Below are positions 26,750 through 35,232 of a DNA stretch of 64,000 nucleotides, piece after piece. Position 1 is the stretch's first letter; every line of letters begins with the position of its first letter. The DNA lies in the NCBI GenBank assembly GCA_024280855.1, contig JAJRPG010000006.1:1-64000 (forward strand), given 5' to 3'. The notes below the pieces were generated by a model, which saw only the letters and a list, made by a program, of their open reading frames with translations, ran no database searches and was not told the DNA's origin. A program made the position numbers and the translations under genes. The DNA comes from Planctomycetota bacterium. GTDB lineage: Bacteria; Planctomycetota; Phycisphaerae; UBA1845.

Positions 26750-27799
26750 TCACCAATGCAAGCCGAGCATCACACAACTAAGACCACTACCAATCCCGAG
26801 CATCGCGATATTTTCTTCAGATTGCGGAGGGTCACGCTCTAAACCAAGGGCTGTGGTAAGTGGTAGCGAAACAGAACCCACATTCCCAAGAAACTCAAAC
26901 GTCGAAAAATCGCCGGCAGCATCTGTTCCGATAGCCTCATAGAAACGATCTCGATGGGTAATGCCAACCTGATGACAGAAGGTGCGGTCAATATGCTCAT
27001 GGGTCCAGTTCATAGCCTTCTTAAACGTAGTCCAGGTCCGCTTAGCCAAGGCGCATCCACCGTCCAACAACGATTCCGAATCCGTAGACATCGTAATCGG
27101 ATTATCCGAAGCAAAGCCCGTATCGGCGCTGCCACGACAAAGATGATTATGCTGCGTCGCAGATTGAACCACGCCGCCAAGCAAACGGTGAGTCGTCTTA
27201 GCCACCGAATCATGCGACATTACCAGCGCCACCGCCCCCGAACCAATCGTAAGCGAAGCAAACGCCGCCTTGAATTCTTTCTTCGTCAGCCCCGGCGTAG
27301 CTAGCAATTGTTTAATCGTAGATTGAACCAACTGCCGACTACTCTCACCCGCGACAATCAAACCGCGCTTCACCTGACCAAGCTCAATCATATTAGCCAA
27401 TGAAACCATGCCATTAAGAAAACCCAAACAGGCGTTCGAAATATCATACAACATAGATTGGCCAGGAATGTTAAGCTGCTCATGCACCACGGACGCCGTC
27501 GCAGGCTCCAAAAAATCTCTCGAAACAGAAGTGTGCAACAACACCTCTATATCCTGAGCGTCCACGCCGGATTTCTCAAGCGCATCACGACCGGCCTCAA
27601 CGCTGCCGTCGCTTGGAACCGACCCTTCCTCCCAGAATCGTCGCTCCTTAATCCCCGTCATCAGCTCCAACCGGCCCTCATGCAGACCAAAACGTTCGTA
27701 AATGGGCGCAAGCTCTCGTTCCAATGACTCAGAGCTAACCCGCTTTTCGGGCAGGGCATATCCAAAGGACTCAAGACACACATGCTGATATTTGAGCAT
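26750..27799 (-). CDS. oleA: OleA-like acyl-CoA thiolase (KAS III fold)
   Basis: 349 residues from the ATG at 27799; a GTG at 27829 behind GAGG would add ten residues, but the family begins at the ATG. The thiolase-fold triad is Cys124 (ISNACLGF), His276 (FCHQVG) and Asn306 (FLGNVGS). Glu98 in FLEPATA lies 26 residues before the Cys, the same spacing as the OleA Glu117/Cys143 pair of Xanthomonas campestris. OleA condenses two fatty acyl-CoAs head to head to a beta-keto acid. GLHEGRLELMTGIKERRFW is also typical. It heads the run oleA-oleB-ispA-dxs-nadK; oleC and oleD are not in the window. Confidence 0.85.
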   Translation of the reverse strand: MLKYQHVCLESFGYALPEKRVSSESLERELAPIYERFGLHEGRLELMTGIKERRFWEEGSVPSDGSVEAGRDALEKSGVDAQDIEVLLHTSVSRDFLEPATASVVHEQLNIPGQSMLYDISNACLGFLNGMVSLANMIELGQVKRGLIVAGESSRQLVQSTIKQLLATPGLTKKEFKAAFASLTIGSGAVALVMSHDSVAKTTHRLLGGVVQSATQHNHLCRGSADTGFASDNPITMSTDSESLLDGGCALAKRTWTTFKKAMNWTHEHIDRTFCHQVGITHRDRFYEAIGTDAAGDFSTFEFLGNVGSVSLPLTTALGLERDPPQSEENIAMLGIGSGLSCVMLGLHW

Positions 27800-28130
27800 A
27801 ACTGACAGATTCCTGTAACAACCAACCACCTCACCTCATTGTACCTGGTCCGGGATTATAGCGAATCAGGCTCAGGCGGGTAGGTGTCTACATACGCATA
27901 CAAAACAACCCTGGAAATCCGGGTCCCCCGTTCTATCGGATACCTCCGAGCGTGCCGGGGGAAGGACTTGGGAGATTGAAACGCTCCTACCAGTCGCGTA
28001 ATAGACATACTGACGACACCTGGGCAGGCCTATGCTACCAGTAACGAAACCTCGATAATCATCCGATAAACCTCTGGATTGCCGGAGATGGCGGTTTCTT
28101 TACACTATTTGCAATCACTTGGGAGTGCTT
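27800..28130. other. Divergent intergenic region with a family C repeat
   Basis: Between oleA (minus) and the PLA2-like gene (plus). Apart from the repeat at 27921 no structured element or clear promoter is seen. A GGGAG ribosome binding site serves the gene at 28131. Confidence 0.5.
27921..27968 (+). repeat. Dispersed repeat family C, diverged plus copy
   Basis: GGGTCCCCCGTTCTATCGG, spacer, CGTGCCGGGGGAAGGACTT. Arms and length match the copies at 17110 and 17249 with several substitutions. Confidence 0.55.
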
Positions 28131-29330
28131 ATGTCGCGGTCGCTACGCACAATCAGTTCGACACTCAGCCTCGCCACCCTCTGCCTAGCCAGCAGTTGCG
28201 GCGAATCGTTCAACAACCAATTTGAACAAAATTTCCGGGCACAGCTCGTCTTTGCCGACGCCGACACCGCCTGCGGACCTGTCGCCATAGCCGCCCTCAT
28301 CCCGGATTGCCCGGTAGAAGGACTATGCTTCACCTCGGCCTGTCAGGGACACAACGACTGTTACGCCACCTGCGGCGCCGACAAAACCGCCTGTGATCGA
28401 ACTTTTTTTAACGATATGATCGACCTTTGCGTTCAGGGCGTAGCCATCGACGACCCCAACTTTCTAACCTGTCGCTACACCGCATTAACCTATTGGCTAG
28501 CCGTCCAACAACTCGGCCTTGAGGCCTACGACAAAACCCAAGACCTCATCTGCCCGCCTGACGACCAACCAGCCGATGACCCACCAGCCGAAACCGGCGC
28601 ATGTTGCCAGCCGGGCGCTCCACCCGTTTGCCTGGATGACACACTTTTTGTCACCTGCCCGACTAGCTCAGTATTTATCTCAGGCGTCACCTGCGACGAA
28701 GTAAACGAGCTGTTTGGCGGATGCCCCGTTCCAGAAAATGATAAATGCCCCCAGGCGACGCCCATTTGTGAGGGCCAACCCCTTAGCACTTCCCTAGGCC
28801 AATGCGATGGCGACGTCGAGTCTCAGAGGGGCGGCGGGGTATGCAGCCTATCTCTCCAAGACTGTAGCAATGGAAGAGCGTGCTTACCAGTTACGGGCGA
28901 GGCTTTCCGCTGCACCGTAGAAACCGACAACCGCCTAGCTACTACCGATGGCCCACAAGCAGGCGGTGCGTGCGCTGCCTCCGGTGAAGACGCTTTTCAA
29001 GCAGACGTGTGGTACGAGTTCGTCGCCCCCTGCGACGGCACGTTAACCATCCGCATGTGCGACGCCATCACCTACGACGCCATGTTAGCCGTGTACGGTG
29101 ACAACACCTCCGACGCGACTTGCGCTTGCCCCACGGACGATTCATTACTTTTGGAATGCAACGATGACTATTGCGGCGCATCCTCAACCGTATCCGGCGT
29201 CACCATAGAAAACGTAACGACCGGCGCATGTTACACCATTCGCGTAGGCGGCTGGTCAGGCAACGGCTTAGAAACAAGCACCTCGCGCGGCGTAAGTGAA
29301 ATAGACATAGGCGTCATCTGCAACAAGTGA
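28131..29330 (+). CDS. Lipoprotein with group XII-like phospholipase A2 domain
   Basis: 399 residues; the ATG has GGGAG eight bases upstream. A lipoprotein-type leader ends at CLASSC. Residues about 45-140 resemble secreted phospholipase A2, closest in Cys pattern to group XII: ACGP early, then ACQGHNDCYATCGADKTACD and a second Cys cluster. His74 is the catalytic His position, but the next residue, normally the calcium-binding Asp, is Asn75. A Cys-rich linker (GACCQPGAPPVC) leads to a C-terminal beta domain (ADVWYEFVAPCDGTLTIRMC) also present in the gene at 40971. It may be a lipid-binding or altered phospholipase at the cell surface. Confidence 0.65.
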   Translation: MSRSLRTISSTLSLATLCLASSCGESFNNQFEQNFRAQLVFADADTACGPVAIAALIPDCPVEGLCFTSACQGHNDCYATCGADKTACDRTFFNDMIDLCVQGVAIDDPNFLTCRYTALTYWLAVQQLGLEAYDKTQDLICPPDDQPADDPPAETGACCQPGAPPVCLDDTLFVTCPTSSVFISGVTCDEVNELFGGCPVPENDKCPQATPICEGQPLSTSLGQCDGDVESQRGGGVCSLSLQDCSNGRACLPVTGEAFRCTVETDNRLATTDGPQAGGACAASGEDAFQADVWYEFVAPCDGTLTIRMCDAITYDAMLAVYGDNTSDATCACPTDDSLLLECNDDYCGASSTVSGVTIENVTTGACYTIRVGGWSGNGLETSTSRGVSEIDIGVICNK

Positions 29331-29336
29331 TCCCAT

Positions 29337-29439
29337 CAGAGCCGCACGGCGCAAGCCTGCGGGCAGGTATTTTACAGTGAGGCCTTGCCATGCTCACGAT
29401 ACCCAGGCTCTGCCACCAGGCTTGCGCCAGGTGCTCTGG
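29337..29439 (+). repeat. Dispersed repeat family A, plus copy 1
   Basis: Left arm AGAGCCGCACGGCGCAAGCC, right arm CAGGCTTGCGCCAGGTGCTC; the arms are largely complementary, so the whole 100-bp element can fold as one long hairpin. It lies just past the PLA2-like gene's stop. Confidence 0.8.
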
Positions 29440-29560
29440 TCGGTCCCTCACCCTATGAACGTGTGTGTATACATGACTTCATGTCATTTATTGTTCAGCC
29501 CGCACGGAGTTTCAATTGGATAGGGGATTCAATTGCGAGTAGGGATTGCAATTGTCTACG

Positions 29561-29616
29561 CCCGGTAGGGCACGGTCGTTCTTCCGTCTACTGACGGAAG
29601 GCTGACCTGCCTGAAC
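29561..29616 (+). repeat. Dispersed repeat family D, plus copy 1
   Basis: CCCGGTAGGGCACGGTCGTT, hairpin CTTCCGTC/GACGGAAG, then GCTGACCTGCCTGAAC. Matches 32316-32369 and, inverted, 3187-3236. Confidence 0.8.
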
Positions 29617-29732
29617 CATCGATGCGAGACGAATGCGCCAATCACTCATAAATCAGCACCCGGTTGGCATCCAAAACATAAGAACATACAATCCGACGCG
29701 ATTACTTTCTCAAAGAGAAAAAGGTTTCCCTC

Positions 29733-30179
29733 ATGACACAAAACGATGCAAACACATTCACCAGCAACCGGGCACCCAAAGCCGTCGGCGCATTCCCTCA
29801 CGCCAAGCGCGTGGGCGATTTACTCTTCCTGTCCGGCATGGGGCCTAGAAAACGTGACAGCCAAGACATCCCCGGCGTAACCTTAGATAGCCAGGGCAAC
29901 ATCACAGACTACGACATCGAAATCCAATGCCGCAGCGTCTTTGATAATGTGCGAACCGTATTAGAAGACGCCGGTGCTAATTGGACTGACATCGTAGACG
30001 TAGCCGTCTACCTCACGGATATGAAAAAAGACTTCCCCACCTTCAACAAACTCTACGCCGAATACTTCGCAGGCCCCAACAACCCTAACCCCACCCGCAC
30101 CACTATCGAAGTAAACTGCCTCCCCACACCCATCGCTATTGAACTAAAAGTCATCGCAGCTATGACTTCAAAAAGCTAG
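29733..30179 (+). CDS. RidA/YjgF-family deaminase
   Basis: 148 residues, cytoplasmic, expected to form trimers. RidA-type proteins hydrolyse reactive enamine/imine intermediates from amino-acid metabolism. Family marks are GAFPHAKRVGDLLFLSGMGP, VFDNVRTVLEDAGANWTDIV and the conserved Arg in NPTRTTIEVNCLP. It is about 20 residues longer than the usual RidA; the insertion around PRKRDSQDIPGV suggests the 2-aminomuconate-deaminase-like subgroup. Its stop overlaps by four bases the stop region of the convergent sugar transferase gene. Confidence 0.85.
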   Translation: MTQNDANTFTSNRAPKAVGAFPHAKRVGDLLFLSGMGPRKRDSQDIPGVTLDSQGNITDYDIEIQCRSVFDNVRTVLEDAGANWTDIVDVAVYLTDMKKDFPTFNKLYAEYFAGPNNPNPTRTTIEVNCLPTPIAIELKVIAAMTSKS

Positions 30180-30838
30180 TCAGCCGAGTTGAAATAATCT
30201 TCCGGAATCTCTATCAGACGGGCATAAGACGTATCAGAAAATGATCGCGTCATGCGCTGCTCACCTAGAACAAGCACAAAAACCGTGCGGAAAAATATCG
30301 ACACATCCATCCAAAAACTACATCGAGACACATAAACCACGTCATAAAGAATGCGCTCATCCCAGGAAACCTGCGCACTGCAATTAACCTGCGCAAGCCC
30401 CGTACACCCAGGCCTAAGCAACAATCGGTTTCGACGAAATGCGTCATAAGCCTCCGCCTGATCCAATAGCGTAGGCCGAGGACCAACCAGCGACATATCG
30501 CCCTTCAACACATTCACTAACTGCGGAAGCTCGTCAATCTTCAAACGCCGAAACACCCGGCCCACGCCCGTAATCTCCGGATGATCCAGAGGAACCAACT
30601 CTTTGGGATCAGGTTTTCGACTGCCACGCATCGTGCGCAACTTCAACACCCGAAATGGCTGACCCGCTCTCCCAGCCCGGTCCTGCGTAAACAAAACAGG
30701 CCCAGCACTGGTCAATTTGATAAGCGCCGCAGCTATCAACAACAATGGGCTAACAACGATCAGTAAAATCAGCGAGCCAACGACGTCAAACCACCGCTTA
30801 AAGACGCAGGCCCAAATTGTTTGAGATTGATGAATCAT
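30176..30838 (-). CDS. Bacterial sugar transferase (undecaprenyl-phosphate glycosylphosphotransferase type)
   Basis: 220 residues. It matches the catalytic core of the WcaJ/RfbP/PglC group: a membrane-embedded hairpin (FDVVGSLILLIVVSPLLLIA), KLTSAGPVLFTQDRAG, FRVLKLRTMR, RRLKIDELPQLVNVLKGDMS and VGPRP. These enzymes transfer sugar 1-phosphate to undecaprenyl phosphate and start capsule, O-antigen or exopolysaccharide assembly. Only the core is present, without the large N-terminal membrane domain of WcaJ. GGGGGAAG lies directly before the ATG. No other polysaccharide genes are beside it. Confidence 0.88.
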   Translation of the reverse strand: MIHQSQTIWACVFKRWFDVVGSLILLIVVSPLLLIAAALIKLTSAGPVLFTQDRAGRAGQPFRVLKLRTMRGSRKPDPKELVPLDHPEITGVGRVFRRLKIDELPQLVNVLKGDMSLVGPRPTLLDQAEAYDAFRRNRLLLRPGCTGLAQVNCSAQVSWDERILYDVVYVSRCSFWMDVSIFFRTVFVLVLGEQRMTRSFSDTSYARLIEIPEDYFNSAD

Positions 30839-31014
30839 CTTCCCCCATCATCGACCATTAGCCAGCGGAATCAAGAATAGGCCTATAACGACTCATCTCA
30901 TGCAGTCTAAGGTGATGATCCAACTCCCCCCACAAGCAACATTAGACTCCACGCCCAGCACCCGATAGAACTACCAGTCGCAACGAAATGAACATCCATT
31001 TTTAGGTGAACATG

Positions 31015-31644
31015 ATGACGCAAGCAACAGATGGGATTATGTCGCTCCTCCGAGAAGCCACCAGCGTACTTCATGGCTCTACCGAACAACAAACCTTCCA
31101 AGTCTCGCTAGGCCGGGGCGAACTTTCCCGCGAAGACTACATCCATTGGCTATCGCAAATGTACCACCTACATCACACGCTCGAAGCAGGCTTAAAAACA
31201 CTCATCGCCAACAACACCGTAGCTGCCAGCGTCATAGACGAAGGACAATTCAAAGTGCCGATGCTCACAGCTGACCTGACTTACTTCGACTCAGCACCAG
31301 GGAAAGAAAGCCCGCTACCCGCCACAGCCAAGATTCAGGACCAACTGGAAGAACTGGCCAAGACATCACCGATGGCCCTAATCGGCCAACATTATGTGCT
31401 GGAAGGTAGCACCAATGGCAACAGCTTCGCTGCGAAATCTATCCGCAAGGCTTACGATATAGAAGGCGACGCTGGAGCATCATACTTAGATCCTTACGGC
31501 TCAGGCCAGCGCGAGCAATGGAAAAAATTCAAAGAGAACATGAACGCCGCTACGTTTTCTCAGGAAGAAACCGACCTCATCGTCAAAGCCGGCGTAGACA
31601 TGTTCCAAAACGTAGCCAATATAGGTCAAGCGCTATCTAACTAA
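31015..31644 (+). CDS. Heme-oxygenase-like protein
   Basis: 209 residues; ATGs at 31012 and 31015 both follow AGG. An all-helical heme-oxygenase-like fold is suggested by REATSVLHGSTEQQTF near the N-terminus (His at the proximal ligand position) and by MALIGQHYVLEGSTNGNSF in the middle, where heme oxygenases have a Gly-rich distal helix and a YVLEGS motif. It may cleave heme to biliverdin, iron and CO, or belong to the wider fold (for example diiron oxidases). No phytochrome or iron-uptake gene is adjacent. Confidence 0.7.
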   Translation: MTQATDGIMSLLREATSVLHGSTEQQTFQVSLGRGELSREDYIHWLSQMYHLHHTLEAGLKTLIANNTVAASVIDEGQFKVPMLTADLTYFDSAPGKESPLPATAKIQDQLEELAKTSPMALIGQHYVLEGSTNGNSFAAKSIRKAYDIEGDAGASYLDPYGSGQREQWKKFKENMNAATFSQEETDLIVKAGVDMFQNVANIGQALSN

Positions 31645-31654
31645 ACGCCACAAC

Positions 31655-31740
31655 GAGCCGCACGGCGCAAGCCTGCGGGCATGTCTTGTGTGGATATTGC
31701 ATCGTGAAGACATGCCACCAAGCTTGCGCCAAATGCTCTG
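31655..31740 (+). repeat. Dispersed repeat family A, plus copy 2
   Basis: Left arm GAGCCGCACGGCGCAAGCCT is identical to copy 1; right arm AAGCTTGCGCCAAATGCTCT. It begins 11 bases after the heme-oxygenase-like gene's stop, as copy 1 begins just after another stop. Confidence 0.8.
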
Positions 31741-31816
31741 AACATTTCCATCCCCACTTCGCTCCAGCCACAATCCCAATACGACCGATACGTTTTACTG
31801 AAAGGTGGTCAAACAT

Positions 31817-32293
31817 ATGGAACTACATACCAAGCTGATGCAGCGGGCTATCGAGGTTGCGCGGCAGGGCATCGAAGATAAGCAAAGTCCATTCGGCGCA
31901 GTCATCGCCAACCGTCAGGGCGACATTATCGCCGAAGAGCATAACCGCGTGCGTCAACAATGCGACGCCACCGCCCACGCCGAAATCACAGCCATCCGCG
32001 AAGCCTGCCGTCTACTTGGCACTACGGACTTAGCCGGCCACTTCATGGTGACAACTTGCGAGCCTTGCCCCATGTGCGCCGCAGCTATTCACTGGTCCCG
32101 CCTTTATGAAGTAGCCTACGGAGCCACCATCGCCGACGCCAAGCAGGCTCACTTCAACGAGCTATCCTTATCCGCCGAAGACCTTTACCAGCAAAGCAGC
32201 AGCCTGGTCCGCGTCGTACCATTTGTCATGAGAGAAGAATGTCGCGAACTATTCGAGCAATGGAAAAAAGGCCCAAACCCCAGCCCTTACTAA
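31817..32293 (+). CDS. Nucleoside/guanine deaminase-like protein (CDA fold)
   Basis: 158 residues from the ATG at 31817, nine bases after AAAGGTGG. Zinc-dependent deaminase motifs are HAEITAIREAC (His ligand, catalytic Glu) and TTCEPCPMCAAAIHWSR (two Cys ligands). AKQAHFNELSL near the C-terminus resembles the guanine deaminase group more than TadA. Likely role: purine salvage or breakdown, such as guanine to xanthine. guaA, guaB and purN occur elsewhere in the window but are not linked to it. Confidence 0.8.
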   Translation: MELHTKLMQRAIEVARQGIEDKQSPFGAVIANRQGDIIAEEHNRVRQQCDATAHAEITAIREACRLLGTTDLAGHFMVTTCEPCPMCAAAIHWSRLYEVAYGATIADAKQAHFNELSLSAEDLYQQSSSLVRVVPFVMREECRELFEQWKKGPNPSPY

Positions 32294-32315
32294 CCACCCC
32301 GAGTCGCGGGTTTCG

Positions 32316-32432
32316 TCCGGTAGGGCATGTCGTTCTTCCGGCTACTGACGGAAGGTTGACATGCCTGTACTATCGACGCGACATCTACAATCCAAGGTGC
32401 AATAGTAGAGGCAGGTCTACGACCGTGCCCTA
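32316..32432 (+). repeat. Dispersed repeat family D, plus copy 2 with an extra inverted arm
   Basis: The main unit (32316-32369) reads TCCGGTAGGGCATGTCGTTC, hairpin, GGTTGACATGCCTGTA. A second piece at 32409-32432 (GGCAGGTCTACGACCGTGCC) is an outer arm in opposite orientation, so this locus looks like one full copy and half of an inverted one. Confidence 0.65.
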
Positions 32433-32543
32433 CAAAACGAATTATATGTAACGATTATGACAACCGGGTGGCATGGGTACATCCCCATCCCGATGCATAT
32501 CGGTATTGGAATTTACCCGTGTGCTTGAAGTCGCCAGACACGA

Positions 32544-33053
32544 TCAACCCATATCCGACAGCAGCTTATTAATAAACCCTTTAGCCAAGGGCGGAGGCAC
32601 ATCTTCGATCTTCACGGGTTTATCGCGCTGCACCAATTTTTCAACAAAGCTCATCGCCGGTTTGCCAGCCTTTTTCATCCGCTCGACAACCGCCTGCGCA
32701 TTATCAAGTTTAGAATCACGCATGGCCAATATATATTTAACGACCTCAGCCGAAAAATCAGTAGCTGCGCTTTCCGATGCACCGCTTCCACCGCCTGATC
32801 CTGATGAGCCGGAAGAACTTTCCGTCACATGACTAAGATCAGAAGCCATTCGCGCCGACGCTCGCCTTGCTTCCAAATCACGGCGTTCATCTTCCTCATC
32901 AATCGGCGCTAGCGATAGTTCTTCAATCTGGTCCGCGGGCAAGGGCACATACACTTTGTTCTGACAGTGCGGACATTTTCCGTATCGTCCGCCCGCACTA
33001 TCTGGCGCTCGAATGAGCTTATTACACTGTGTACAATGAAGTTCGATAGGCAT
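32544..33053 (-). CDS. Small zinc-ribbon protein with Ser/Gly linker
   Basis: 169 residues. An N-terminal zinc ribbon has CTQC and CPHC (IELHCTQCNKLIRAPDSAGG, then GKCPHCQNKVYVP). An acidic segment and a Ser/Gly-rich linker (about residues 78-95) follow. The C-terminal 75 residues are helical (KYILAMRDSKLDNAQAVVER) and end with LAKGFINKLLSD. Proteins with this zinc-ribbon start are common in planctomycetes; the function is unknown. GAGGAGG before the ATG predicts strong translation. Confidence 0.75.
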   Translation of the reverse strand: MPIELHCTQCNKLIRAPDSAGGRYGKCPHCQNKVYVPLPADQIEELSLAPIDEEDERRDLEARRASARMASDLSHVTESSSGSSGSGGGSGASESAATDFSAEVVKYILAMRDSKLDNAQAVVERMKKAGKPAMSFVEKLVQRDKPVKIEDVPPPLAKGFINKLLSDMG

Positions 33054-33138
33054 AGCTTAGGCCTCCTCAAACAATGATACGATCCTCAATAGTTGCAGGT
33101 CAATAAAAAAATCAACCCGATCAACCCGGCGACAAAGC

Positions 33139-34467
33139 TTACAGCCGTTCTGTCTGCCGCCTCGCTTTGAATACTAATCGTATCGGGATTTCGTCAAAGG
33201 GTAAACTTTCCCGAAAACGATTAATTAAAAAACGCTGATAATCCATTTTTACCGCAGAAGGATTGTTCACAAAAATGATGATCGTAGGCGGCGAAGTCGA
33301 AACCTGCGTCGCGTAGAAAAACTTGGGCCTTTTCGTACCCTTCTTAGCCTTGGGGGCATTAGCCGCCAGCGCCACTTCGAGCGCACGATTCAATTCCCCA
33401 GTTCCCACACGCTCACAAGACTGCTTATACATTTCCGTAGCTAAATCGATCGTCGAATCGATATTTCGACCAGTCTCAGCCGTGGTGAACGCAATCGGCG
33501 CATAATCTAATTCTCGCAGCGTCTTCGTGAGATACTCGCCATACGCCTCGGTGTCAGACTTACCCTTAGCTAAGTCCCATTTATTAACCACCAAAATACA
33601 TGGCTTATACGCCTGAGAAATAAATTGCGAAAGTTTCTTATCAACCTGACTAACAGGCTCTGTCGCATCAATCAGAAACAGCACCACGTCAGCCCGTTCA
33701 ATCGAAAGCGTCGCCCGCGAATAAGCATAAAACTCTATATCATCCGCAATTTTAGCCTTCTTACGAATCCCAGCTGTGTCGATTGCTACGAGCACCCGAC
33801 CATCTTTTTCAAATCGCACATCAATACTATCACGCGTCGTGCCAGGAACTTCGCTAACAATCACGCGATCTTCCCCAGCCAAAGAATTGACAAACGTACT
33901 CTTACCCGCGTTCCGTTTTCCCACTAGCGCAATTTTAATAGCCGCATCTTCCGGTCGGATGTTCGCTTCGTTACCCACATGCTTAGCTATCAATTCGAGC
34001 AGCGTCCTGCGCCCCAGTCCTGAGTTAGCGCTCACGGGCATTGGCTCACCAAACCCAAGCCGGACAAAATCGCCAAGCTGGGTGTCCATGTGAAGCTCGT
34101 CCACTTTGTTCGCAAGCAGATAAACATGATCCTGATGCGCCCGAAGCAAGTCAGCCGTGCGTCGATCTAAAGGATTAACACCTTCCCGACCGTCCACGAC
34201 AAAAAGAATCATCGACGCCTGCCGAACGGCATACTCAATCTGCTGCTCGACGTGACTCGTCAGATCGTCACGATCGACAATGCCATAGCCGCCGGTGTCT
34301 ACAAGTTCAAAGTATTCGTCGTTAATATCTGTAATCGCAGAAACCCGATCACGGGTCACCCCAGCCGTGGCTTCCACAATACTGGTGCGCGTACGCGTGA
34401 TGGCGTTAAAAAGACTGCTCTTACCGACGTTAGGTCGGCCAACAATGGCGACAATTGGTAAAGCCAT
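33139..34467 (-). CDS. der: Ribosome-assembly GTPase Der (EngA)
   Basis: 442 residues, the usual length. It has two tandem GTPase domains and a KH-like C-terminal domain; it acts in 50S subunit maturation. Domain 1 begins with GRPNVGKSSLFNAI and has DTGGYGIV and NKVDE. Domain 2 begins near residue 178 with GKRNAGKSTFVNSLAG and has DTAGIRKKAKI and NKWDLA. The KH-like part ends with RLVFKARR. It is divergent from the AMMECR1 gene. Confidence 0.95.
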   Translation of the reverse strand: MALPIVAIVGRPNVGKSSLFNAITRTRTSIVEATAGVTRDRVSAITDINDEYFELVDTGGYGIVDRDDLTSHVEQQIEYAVRQASMILFVVDGREGVNPLDRRTADLLRAHQDHVYLLANKVDELHMDTQLGDFVRLGFGEPMPVSANSGLGRRTLLELIAKHVGNEANIRPEDAAIKIALVGKRNAGKSTFVNSLAGEDRVIVSEVPGTTRDSIDVRFEKDGRVLVAIDTAGIRKKAKIADDIEFYAYSRATLSIERADVVLFLIDATEPVSQVDKKLSQFISQAYKPCILVVNKWDLAKGKSDTEAYGEYLTKTLRELDYAPIAFTTAETGRNIDSTIDLATEMYKQSCERVGTGELNRALEVALAANAPKAKKGTKRPKFFYATQVSTSPPTIIIFVNNPSAVKMDYQRFLINRFRESLPFDEIPIRLVFKARRQTERL

Positions 34468-34674
34468 GTATTACTCACTGCCAAGGCGTGGCAGCGCGGG
34501 GGTTTTGCCAAGCGAACGGGTACTGGTATAGGCTCAGGCCGTCCCAAGCGCACCTCGTCGATTAAGACGCGGAAGTACCTTATAATCAATAGGATGTAGT
34601 CCAACTGAATCCGCCGCTCGTGTCAATGGATGTCTCTATATATAACTATTCGCCCAGACCTTCGGATGTTTAAG

Positions 34675-35232
34675 ATGCGTGCCATCACCCAGCTACAACA
34701 GCAGCAACTACTCGCCATCGCCCGGCCTACAGCCCAAACAGCCATAGCCCAGCTTCCCCAACCTGATTCGCCACAATCAACCATCCCAGGCCAATATGGC
34801 GGAGCATTCGTCACTTTGCGGGTAGCTGGCAAACTGAGAGGCTGTGTCGGCTCGTTCGCCACCACGAACGACCTGGCAGCCACCATTCGGGACATGACCC
34901 TAAGTTCACTAAAGGATAAACGGTTCGCAGATTGCCCTGTCTTAGCCGATGAATTAGGCCAGCTTATCATCGAAATATCAGTATTATCCCCACTAAACCG
35001 CGTGGCTGACCCCGGCTTGATCGTGATTGGAGAGCATGGAATCATGGTTCGTAAAGGCAAAAAGCAGGGATGTTTTCTGCCCAGGGTCGCCGTGGAGCAA
35101 GGTTGGGACATGGAGACCTTTCTGACCCAAGCTTGCACGATGAAAGCCAACTTGCCCCCCAAATCCTGGTTAGAGCCTGACACCGAAATTTTCACTTTCA
35201 CTTCGCAGGTCTTCTCGGAATCTGCGACATGA
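34675..35232 (+). CDS. AMMECR1-domain protein
   Basis: About 185 residues from the ATG at 34675; an in-frame ATG at 34630 is possible. The signature LRGCVGSFATTNDLA (LRGCIG in most members) is present, followed by KDKRFADCPVLADELGQLII and VRKGKKQGCFLPRVAVEQGW. In many genomes this domain is linked with Memo and radical-SAM genes (AmmeMemoRadiSam), but neither is here. Biochemical role unknown. Its stop codon overlaps the ATG of the next gene in ATGA, so the two are translationally coupled. Confidence 0.85.
   Translation: MRAITQLQQQQLLAIARPTAQTAIAQLPQPDSPQSTIPGQYGGAFVTLRVAGKLRGCVGSFATTNDLAATIRDMTLSSLKDKRFADCPVLADELGQLIIEISVLSPLNRVADPGLIVIGEHGIMVRKGKKQGCFLPRVAVEQGWDMETFLTQACTMKANLPPKSWLEPDTEIFTFTSQVFSESAT

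Larger units (their letters stand above)
29331..29732. other. Intergenic region with family A and D repeats
   Basis: No gene is supported. It holds plus-oriented copies of families A and D and a short direct duplication near 29518-29555 (GGGATTCAATTGCGAGTA and AGGGATTGCAATTG). An AAAAAGG ribosome binding site for the RidA gene ends it. Confidence 0.55.
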
